From assembly GCF_000934685.1 (NCBI RefSeq), contig NZ_JYNQ01000001.1, positions 3,733,981-3,797,980 on the forward strand: a stretch of DNA of 64,000 nt. The letters are read 5' to 3'. Positions 56,311 to 64,000 of this stretch are shown piece after piece. Origin of the DNA: Lacinutrix sp. Hel_I_90 (GTDB taxonomy: Bacteria; Bacteroidota; Bacteroidia; Flavobacteriales; Flavobacteriaceae). Within the stretch, counting starts at the first letter, position 1. Every line of letters begins with the position of its first letter. Both the position numbers and the translations under genes were made by a program. Below the pieces are notes generated by a model that made no database searches, was not told the DNA's origin, and was given only the letters and a program-made list of their open reading frames with translations.

Positions 56311-59300
56311 ATGAAAAATCCTACTTATACTAAACTAATGTTTTCGTTATATTTTTTTGTAGAAAGTTATTTTAAAAGAACAGTTCTTCTTTTATGTTCT
56401 TTTTTTAGAAAATTTAAATTTTTAAATCTTTCAACTGGTCTTTTAAAACAAAAAAAAACGGCATGCAAGTTAGTATTGTTTTTTGCATTATTGGCTAGTA
56501 CAAATGCGTTTAGTCAATTGGCCGTACCTTTTTCACCTAGATTAGATGGTGGAAATATCAAGGTGAAAGGAGATGTCGTATTTATAGGAAACAGCATTAT
56601 TGCGGGAGAAGGGTATACCTTACCTTATAATGGTAATGCCAATAATAACAATACCGAAGGTATTTATATCAATGTTGAAAGTGGTGGAGACCCTTCAATC
56701 TTTAGTTCAAGTAGTGCAGGATTAGCAATTTCTAGTTCTTGTAAACAAGTCGTTTATGCGGGTTTATATTGGGCTTCTGTCTATCCCTACGAAGAAAGTA
56801 CTAACCCTAACACACAATTTGACGGTACACCAAGATTTGAAGATTGGAATGAAATAAAATTTAAGTTGCCAACAGGGGGATTTATTGATTTAGTAGCAGA
56901 TGATAATCCTGATCCTGCTGGAGAAGAAGATGATATTATTTTTGACGGCTATCAATATTATGGGTCAACTCCACAACAATCTTTTAAAGACTCTCCCATC
57001 ATTTGTTATAAAAATGTCACAAATTTATTACAAGGTTTAGGTGACGCGAATGGCGACTACACGGTTGCCAATCTTAGAGCTTCAAGAGGCAGAAGAACCG
57101 GAGGTTGCTCTGCAGGTTGGACGCTTGTGGTTATTTATGAAGATCCTACACTCCCAAGTAAATATATTACTACGTTTGATGGTTATGCTGGTGTACAAGG
57201 TTCAACTGTTCTAGATATTCCTGTTTCCGGGTATCAAACCTTACCCATTCCTTTTCCCGTAAGGGCAAACATTGGCGTTGGTGCTTTAGAAGGCGATTTG
57301 GGAATTCGAGGTGATTCTTTTCGGTTTAAAGCGACCACTAGTCCAGGAGCCAATTATACAGCATTAAGTGATGCAGTAAATCCAGCGAACAACTTTTTCA
57401 ACTCCAATATTAGCTTGAATGGTGTTCAAAACACCAATAGAAACCCAGCCAGTCTAAACACCTTAGGATTGGATATTAATAATGTTTTAGTGCCTAATCC
57501 CTCTAATACGGTTATTCCAAATAATTCTAGTTCTGGTGACTTAAGATTGACTACAAGTGGTGATGGTTATGGAGCATTTGTTGCTTCCTTTGCCGTCGAA
57601 ATAATTGAGCCTGATATTATCCTTACTAAAATTGTTGAAGATGATTTAGGAAACAATGTGGGTAATCAAACGGTTGGTCTAGGTCAATCTTTAAATTACG
57701 TCATAGGTTTTCAAAATACAGGTAATGAAGATGCGGTAAATTTTACTATAAGAGACATCCTTCCAATAAATATTGTTTTCAATTACCCATCAGATTTAGT
57801 ATTACCTGCAGGCGTAACTGTTGCTAGTTATAATCCTACCACAAGAGAAATTATTTTTAATATAGCAGATTATTTGGTAGAAATAGGTGATCCTGTTTAT
57901 GAAATACGTATTGAGACAAATGTCGTGGTAAGCTGTAGTTTGTTAGTTGATGTATGTTCTGACACCATTAATAATCAGGCTTTTGCTACTTATGGTAGTG
58001 CATTAGATCCTAGTTTTATTATCTCAGACGATCCTAGTTATAGTACCAACACAGGGTGTTTAATAATACCTCAAGCAACAAATTTTTTAGCAGATTTAGA
58101 TGATTGTTCATTTACTCAAAATGAAACGCTCTGTGGTGCCAGTTTAGACATAACAGCAGGTAGCGGTTATGATAGTTATTCATGGTCAACAAGTCCATCA
58201 GGGACACCAGTTATTGGTACTACCCAAACCATTACAGTGACAAGTCCTGGAACATATTATTCGTTCAATACAGCTCTAGCCCCTTGCCAATCTATAGAGC
58301 AAGAATATGTAGTGACTAATTTTGGAAATACGGTAAATAATCCCGTAATTCCTTATGCAGATGAAGTTGTTATTTGCCCTAACGATGGAAAAGAATTGCC
58401 TAATATTTATTTATGTGGCGCGAATGCTTCTACATTGATTGAAACCGGCATCTCGGATGCTTCTTCAATTATCTGGGAACAATTAGATGAGACTAGTTGT
58501 GCTCCAGTAATAGATAGTGATTGTGCTAACGAAAATGCAGCATGTACCTGGAATCAGGTTGGAACTGGTCCAGATTTTTTAGCGAATACCTCAGGGCAAT
58601 TCCGTTTAACTTTAAATTATGCAGGCGGTTGTTTTAACCAGTTCTATTTTAATGTCTATCAAAATTTATTAGCACCTGCTGTTACGGCAACCGATATTAT
58701 TTGTACTACACCAGGGAGTATAACGGTAACAGGCGTACCAAATGGCTATGAGTATAGTTTAGATGGTACGACTTATCAAAGCAGTAATGTATTTTCAGTT
58801 ACTACTGCAGGTCTTTATACTGTTTATATCAGACAACTAGGTGTATCAACAAACCCATGTGTTTTCACAGTTCCCGATATTCAAATTAGAGTTAGGAATT
58901 TTACGGTTTCAACGACTGTTACGCAACCTTTTTGTAATGGTGACTTAGGAAATATACAATTGGCAGCCAATGATGTGGATCCGCAGTATTTCTTTTCTAT
59001 ATATCAAGGCGCTACATTAATCAATAGTATAGGCCCTATAAGTGGAAACAACTATACGTTTGGGAATTTAAATCCAGGGACTTATACTGTAAATGTAGAA
59101 ACCGAAGATGGTTGTACTTATACAGAAGATGTAGAGATTATTGAGCCTGCGTTATTAACCGCTACATCGGCACTTACTATGCCATTAACCTGTACAGATG
59201 GAGAGATTACAGTTTATCCTGTAGGGGGGACGGCTCCTTATTTTTACTTTGTAAATAGCACAACGGATTTTCAAACGGTACCAGAAATAGTGGTAACAGC

Positions 59301-62300
59301 AGCAGGGACTTATAATATCACTGTTGTAGATTCTAATAACTGTGTAGCTAACACCTCAATCACGGTAGCAGCCACACCCGCACCAGAGTTCACCATTAGT
59401 AGTACAGACATATTATGTGCAGATGCACCCGATAGCGGCAGCATTACTATTAATGTGACTAATGCCAATGGTAACAGTTTGGCGTATAGTATAGATGGAG
59501 GCGTTACGTTTTCAAATGGTTCTATTTTCACAGGACTTAGCGCAGGAGATTATGATGTTGTCGTAGAATATACTTTGGGTAGCGATGTTTGTTTAACAGA
59601 TCCACAAACGATAACCATTGCTGGCGCGACACCAATCACAGGTACAGCGACATTGAGCACACCTTACACGTGTACCACCAATGGAACGATAACGGTTACA
59701 GGCGTATCTGGAGGATTAGCACCTTATAGTTACAGTATTGATGGGGTTACTTTTCAAGTGGGTAACAGCTTTACAGGATTAACAGCCGGTACTTATACTA
59801 TTACTGTTCAAGATGCTAATAATTGTACTTCAGTAGTTGGTACCATTACCATAGCGCCATTAGATCCACCAACAGATTTAATGTTCAGTAACACGGCATT
59901 AACCTGCCCGTCGAATACTTCAGATGTAACCATAACAACAACAGGCGGTACACCAACTTTAGAATACCAAATCATTGCACCAGCAGGAGCAGCAACGCCT
60001 TATCAAGCCTCAAACGTTTTCACAGGTCTGGCGCCAGGCACCTATACTTTTCAGGTGAACGATGCCAATGCTTGTACTTATAGCGAGTCTTATACAATTA
60101 CAGCATTACCAGCCTTAACGGTAGTGGGCCAAAACCTAAACGACATTACTTGTTTTGGAGCTTCAGATGGTTCTATTCAATTTACAGTTTCTGGTTCTAC
60201 AGGATTTAATTATACCTTAAATGGTGGCGCAAGTACAGCAGGTACTTCTCCACTAGTTTTAACAGGATTAGGAGCAGGAAGCTATACTATTGTCGTTACC
60301 GATACGGCTACAAATTGTGATGCTACAGCAACATTAACGGTAAACGCACCACCAGCAGCACTAGCGATGACCACAACAGTGAGTCCAATAACCTGTTTAG
60401 ACAACGGCAGTGTTGTTATTAACGCTACAGGCGGTTGGGGCAGTAATATGTACAGTCTAACCTTACCAGATAGTTCTACATTAGGCCCACAAACCAGTAA
60501 TACCTTTGTTAATTTAACCCAAGTAGGGACTTACATAGCAACGGTTGTAGATGCAAATGGTTGTACAGTAACAGATACCTTTGATTTAACAGCACCAACA
60601 GGACCTGTAGCTTCAATAAGCGTTACTTCAGATTTATGTTATGACACTACAAATGGCGCAACTTTAGAGGTTACAGCCTCAGGGGGTGTAGCACCTTATG
60701 AATACAATATCAATGGCGGCGCATTTCAGTCAAGTAATATTTTTACAAATGTAGTGCCAGGCACCTATACTATAATAGTAAGAGATGCTTATGGCTGTGA
60801 AGTCACTTTAACAAGCCAGACGATTGCACCACAGTTAACATTAACTACTGTTTTAACGAAAGATTTAGATTGTACGGCATCACCAGATGCAGTAATTACC
60901 GGTACTATAACAGGTGGTTATGCACCTTTTACTTATGCTGTTTCAATAAATAGTGGCGGCTATACTTCATTAGGAACAACAGGCAGCCCTTTTACTTACA
61001 CAGCAAGTACAGCAGGAACGTATCAGTTTGAAGTAACGGATGCTGAAGGTTGTATAGCCGAATCAGGGATAACAACCATTGCAGCGATTACTAGCCCAAC
61101 GGCAACGGCGACACCAGTGGCACCATTATGTTTTAATGGGACTAATGGCGAAGTACAATTATTTGCCTCAGGAGGATCAGGAGGTTATACTTTTAGTTTT
61201 AATGGTAGTGGGTTTACGACTCAATCGTTATATACTAATTTAAGTGGTAATGTTTCGTATAGCTACCAAGTACAAGATAGCAATGCGTGTTTATCACCAG
61301 TTTATACCATTAGCTTAACAAATCCAACAGAAGTAGAGGCGGCAGCGACTATCCCTACTAATACCACCTGTAGTGCTACAACAGTTATTACGGTAACGGC
61401 TACAGGGGGAACAGGAAGTTATAGCTATAGTTTTCAAGGCGGTGCTTACTCAAGTACGAGTACATATACAGTAAGTAATACCACCACAACACAGACAATC
61501 ACCTATTCAGTACGCGATACTAATGGGTGTATAGATACAGAAACGATAGACATTCCCCCTTACAATCCAGTAACGGGAATGACCTTTGCAGATAATACAA
61601 TTACTTGTAATAATACCACAACAGATGTAACGATAACACCAACAGGAGGTGTCGCGCCATTTACTTTTACAATTACAGCTCCAGCAGTAGCTACTGGTAA
61701 TACCACGGGAGCTACTACAGGTATTTTCACAGGGTTAACACCAGGGAATTATACTTTTGAAGTTACTGACGCTAATGGTTGTGCGGTAAGTGCTTCTCAT
61801 GTTATTGCTCCGGCTGTAAACCTAGCTGTTTCAGGTACAAAAACAGATGAAGTTTGTTTTGGAGCTTCAGATGGTCAGGCGATTTTCACGATTACCGATG
61901 TAAGTAGTCCAGGGAATTTTACCTATACTATTACACCAGCTTCAGGTACAGCGACACAAACAGGCGACATTGTTACTGTTACAGGTTTAGCAGCAGGCAC
62001 CTACACGATTGATGTTACAGATATAACAACAGGATGTGTTGATTCGGCTTCAGTAACTATTAATGCCGCAACACAAATTAATTTTACAGTATCAGCCACT
62101 AATGTGAACTGTAATAATCCAATTTCAACACTAAGCTTCCCAACCTTAACAGGTGGAAGTCCAGGATATACCTATGCGTATGTTGCTTCAGGCAGTCCAG
62201 CGCCAGCGTTAGGGGCTTATAGTAATGGAACGACTGTAGATACTTCTGTATTGGGATTAACTATAGATGTTTATGTAAAAGATACTAACGATTGTGTGGT

Positions 62301-62760
62301 TATGATACCAGTAACAATTATTAGTGATCCTACACCTACGGTGACACTCGCAGTTGATAATCAATGTACGGCCTCTGGTAGTAATTACACCATTACCGCT
62401 TCTGCAAGTTCAGGCGTGGCACCATATACCTATAGTATTGATGGGATCAATTTCCAAACCAGTGCTACATTTACTGTGTCACCAGGAACGTATACGGTTA
62501 CGGTTAGAGATGCTAATGGGTGTACAGCAGTGAGTAATACGGTTACTGTTTATCCACAGTTAACCTTAACTACTGTTATTACTAAAGATTTAGATTGTAC
62601 AGCATCACCAGATGCTATTATTACAGGAACTATTAACGGCGGTTCTACTCCTTTCACCTATTCAGTATCAATAAATAGTGGGGGTATACCTCACTGGGAG
62701 CCACCGGTTCTCCATTTACTTATAGTACATCAACAGCAGGCACGTATCAATTTCAAGTAA
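56311..62760 (+). CDS. Second SprB-like adhesin (copy 2), open frame up to a frameshift
   Basis: This open frame of 2149 residues starts with an unusually long leader of about 69 residues before the hydrophobic core LVLFFALLASTNAFSQ. Its N-terminal domain differs from that of copy 1 but shares its plan (YAGLYWASVYPYEES, CSAGWTLVVIYEDPTLPSKYI). A DUF11-type domain (about 430-590) follows that is much closer to copy 1, then SprB repeats identical to copy 1 from about residue 720. At 62680-62684 five G stand where copy 1 has six. The frame shifts there, and the last 23 residues are nonsense before the stop at 62760. The gene goes on in other frames to the window end. No CTD is visible yet. Confidence 0.85.
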   Translation: MKNPTYTKLMFSLYFFVESYFKRTVLLLCSFFRKFKFLNLSTGLLKQKKTACKLVLFFALLASTNAFSQLAVPFSPRLDGGNIKVKGDVVFIGNSIIAGEGYTLPYNGNANNNNTEGIYINVESGGDPSIFSSSSAGLAISSSCKQVVYAGLYWASVYPYEESTNPNTQFDGTPRFEDWNEIKFKLPTGGFIDLVADDNPDPAGEEDDIIFDGYQYYGSTPQQSFKDSPIICYKNVTNLLQGLGDANGDYTVANLRASRGRRTGGCSAGWTLVVIYEDPTLPSKYITTFDGYAGVQGSTVLDIPVSGYQTLPIPFPVRANIGVGALEGDLGIRGDSFRFKATTSPGANYTALSDAVNPANNFFNSNISLNGVQNTNRNPASLNTLGLDINNVLVPNPSNTVIPNNSSSGDLRLTTSGDGYGAFVASFAVEIIEPDIILTKIVEDDLGNNVGNQTVGLGQSLNYVIGFQNTGNEDAVNFTIRDILPINIVFNYPSDLVLPAGVTVASYNPTTREIIFNIADYLVEIGDPVYEIRIETNVVVSCSLLVDVCSDTINNQAFATYGSALDPSFIISDDPSYSTNTGCLIIPQATNFLADLDDCSFTQNETLCGASLDITAGSGYDSYSWSTSPSGTPVIGTTQTITVTSPGTYYSFNTALAPCQSIEQEYVVTNFGNTVNNPVIPYADEVVICPNDGKELPNIYLCGANASTLIETGISDASSIIWEQLDETSCAPVIDSDCANENAACTWNQVGTGPDFLANTSGQFRLTLNYAGGCFNQFYFNVYQNLLAPAVTATDIICTTPGSITVTGVPNGYEYSLDGTTYQSSNVFSVTTAGLYTVYIRQLGVSTNPCVFTVPDIQIRVRNFTVSTTVTQPFCNGDLGNIQLAANDVDPQYFFSIYQGATLINSIGPISGNNYTFGNLNPGTYTVNVETEDGCTYTEDVEIIEPALLTATSALTMPLTCTDGEITVYPVGGTAPYFYFVNSTTDFQTVPEIVVTAAGTYNITVVDSNNCVANTSITVAATPAPEFTISSTDILCADAPDSGSITINVTNANGNSLAYSIDGGVTFSNGSIFTGLSAGDYDVVVEYTLGSDVCLTDPQTITIAGATPITGTATLSTPYTCTTNGTITVTGVSGGLAPYSYSIDGVTFQVGNSFTGLTAGTYTITVQDANNCTSVVGTITIAPLDPPTDLMFSNTALTCPSNTSDVTITTTGGTPTLEYQIIAPAGAATPYQASNVFTGLAPGTYTFQVNDANACTYSESYTITALPALTVVGQNLNDITCFGASDGSIQFTVSGSTGFNYTLNGGASTAGTSPLVLTGLGAGSYTIVVTDTATNCDATATLTVNAPPAALAMTTTVSPITCLDNGSVVINATGGWGSNMYSLTLPDSSTLGPQTSNTFVNLTQVGTYIATVVDANGCTVTDTFDLTAPTGPVASISVTSDLCYDTTNGATLEVTASGGVAPYEYNINGGAFQSSNIFTNVVPGTYTIIVRDAYGCEVTLTSQTIAPQLTLTTVLTKDLDCTASPDAVITGTITGGYAPFTYAVSINSGGYTSLGTTGSPFTYTASTAGTYQFEVTDAEGCIAESGITTIAAITSPTATATPVAPLCFNGTNGEVQLFASGGSGGYTFSFNGSGFTTQSLYTNLSGNVSYSYQVQDSNACLSPVYTISLTNPTEVEAAATIPTNTTCSATTVITVTATGGTGSYSYSFQGGAYSSTSTYTVSNTTTTQTITYSVRDTNGCIDTETIDIPPYNPVTGMTFADNTITCNNTTTDVTITPTGGVAPFTFTITAPAVATGNTTGATTGIFTGLTPGNYTFEVTDANGCAVSASHVIAPAVNLAVSGTKTDEVCFGASDGQAIFTITDVSSPGNFTYTITPASGTATQTGDIVTVTGLAAGTYTIDVTDITTGCVDSASVTINAATQINFTVSATNVNCNNPISTLSFPTLTGGSPGYTYAYVASGSPAPALGAYSNGTTVDTSVLGLTIDVYVKDTNDCVVMIPVTIISDPTPTVTLAVDNQCTASGSNYTITASASSGVAPYTYSIDGINFQTSATFTVSPGTYTVTVRDANGCTAVSNTVTVYPQLTLTTVITKDLDCTASPDAIITGTINGGSTPFTYSVSINSGGIPHWEPPVLHLLIVHQQQARINFK

Positions 62761-64000
62761 CAGATGCCAATGGATGTACTACAGAATCTGTTGTAAATAC
62801 AATAGATGCCTTAGTTCCTGTAACCACGGCAAACACCTTTGTAGATCCTACTTGTAATGGTGATACTAATGGTTCTATTACCTTAAATGCTACCGCTGGA
62901 GATGCTCCTTTTACTTACAGTATTGATGGTGGTGCTACTTTCGTAGCGTCAAATGTCTTTGCGGCTTAAGTGCAGGCACTTATAATTACGTAGTAAGAGA
63001 TAGTAAACAATGTGAGGACTCTGGAAGCATTACTCTAACAGATCCAGCACCTATTAGCGTTACAATTGTTAGAAATGCAATACAGTGTAATGCCAATATC
63101 CCAGGTAGTTTAGATATTACTATTGATTCTGGAGGCGTGGCCCCTTATACTTATAGTTTGTATGACAATACCAATACTCAAATTGGAGTTAGTGTAACAA
63201 CAGCCTCAACCACCCATACGTTCTCTGGTTTATCTTTTGGAGATTACTATGTCACTATAGTTGACGCTAATGGTTGTGATTATAGAAGTAGTGTACAACG
63301 CATAGAGACCCCACCAAATATTAGTTTAACGAGTAACACCAGTACGGGAACTTGTGCCACAGGAGCAGAAGTTACTATAAGTGTTATTACTGGAGCACCT
63401 AACTTTACCTATTCAATATTTGGACAACCACTAACAGCCGTTGGACCAACACCAGCGACATCCCACACCTTTACAGGATTAGATCATGGAACGACCTACT
63501 TCTTTCAGGTTGAAGATGCAGGAAATTGTTTTTCAGTCATTGAAGTAACGACACCAACGCTATCAGCAATTAATATTTCAGCTTTAACAACTACAGATGT
63601 TTTATGTAATGGCGATGCTAATGGAGAGATTACTTTCACAGTCTCAGATTATGATGCCTCAGTAACAGCATTATATTATGAAGTTCGCGATGAGTTAACT
63701 AATCTACCAATAGCGCCACCAGTAAATGGCACGTTCGTAGGTTTAACCGGAGCTCCTGCCAGTGGTACTATAACAGGGTTAGCTGCAGGTAACTATACGT
63801 TATTTGTAGAAGAGACTAATGGTACATTATGTACTACTTCACAGACCTTCCAAAATAACAGGACCTATCCAAGCGCTTAGTGCATCGGTTACCAATAATG
63901 TAAATGCAAATTGTAATACAGGAGCCCAAGTGACTATTACAGCAACAGGGGGAACAGGACCGTATCAATACGCCTATGCGCCTTCACCTACTGTACCAAC
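58456..64000 (+). repeat. Near-identical long direct repeat, copy B (within sprB copy 2)
   Basis: Counterpart of 44068-49613. Upstream of 58456 the copies differ by scattered substitutions in the DUF11-type domain, then by a fully diverged N-terminal domain. The last window base matches 49613, so the repeat is longer than seen here. Confidence 0.93.
62761..64000 (+). pseudogene. Out-of-frame continuation of SprB copy 2
   Basis: The SprB coding sequence continues here but in shifted frames. A base is missing at 62961 (TTTGCGG against TTTGGCGG in copy 1), and one A is extra at 63852-63855 (four against three). The best open piece is 63137-63880, with repeats matching copy 1 residues 2200-2430. 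Apart from the indels the DNA equals copy 1, so the damage is very recent or a sequencing artefact near a contig end. Confidence 0.75.

Noticed and set aside
42172..64000. Mobile element as the cause of the large direct repeat
   Set aside because: No transposase, integrase, terminal inverted repeats or target duplications are visible at the repeat edges; the edge lies inside a coding domain.

Overview
The window looks like a chromosomal segment of a marine-type, gliding Flavobacteriaceae bacterium (phylum Bacteroidota). The support is AT-rich DNA, promoters of the Bacteroidota type (TAnnTTTG), little Shine-Dalgarno signal, lipid-attached and OmpA-type envelope proteins, and above all a gliding-motility locus of the sprC-sprD-sprB-sprF type that works with the type IX secretion system (T9SS). 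No tRNA, rRNA, CRISPR array, transposase or phage gene was seen.

Region 1 (1-34.5 kb) is ordinary flavobacterial housekeeping in short operons. It has the C-terminal tail of a UvrD/PcrA helicase, a YciO/Sua5-family protein, a di-haem cytochrome c peroxidase, an OmpA-type lipoprotein, a GT2 glycosyltransferase, an orphan HsdR_N-type nuclease-fold protein divergent from holA, a PfpI/DJ-1 protein and a broken RDD membrane-protein gene. Then come an alpha/beta hydrolase, a small P-loop ATPase, a 533-residue methyltransferase and a fused two-domain 2-oxoacid dehydrogenase E1. These are followed by a degenerate M1-peptidase/outer-membrane protein, a LOG-family protein, a 55-codon lmo0937-type membrane protein, uvrA with a divergent Tudor-like small protein, gamma-glutamyltransferase, ACP phosphodiesterase, an acyltransferase, glmM, a class V aminotransferase, an LpxL-like acyltransferase, a rhomboid protease, a TlpA-type thioredoxin lipoprotein and mnmE.

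Region 2 (34.5-64 kb) is the gliding adhesin locus, all on the plus strand. It holds a small secreted protein, a secreted beta-helix-like protein, an SprC-like protein with a gliding-motility C-terminal domain, and an SprD-like protein (PorP/SprF-type barrel, about 550 residues of Ala/Glu-rich helix, SPOR-like end). After these come a giant 4332-residue SprB-like adhesin, an SprF-type partner, and a second SprB-like adhesin that runs off the window.

The most striking feature is the tandem pair of SprB-type genes. Their N-terminal parts are clearly diverged, but from about 44,068 (copy 1) and 58,456 (copy 2) onward the DNA is almost identical for at least 5.5 kb at a fixed offset of 14,388. 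This fits recent gene conversion, a fresh duplication, or an assembly artefact. In copy 2, three single-base homopolymer indels at 62.68, 62.96 and 63.85 kb break the frame. Inside SprB copy 1 a higher-order repeat of about 1.70-1.76 kb is layered over the ordinary 80-90-residue SprB repeats.
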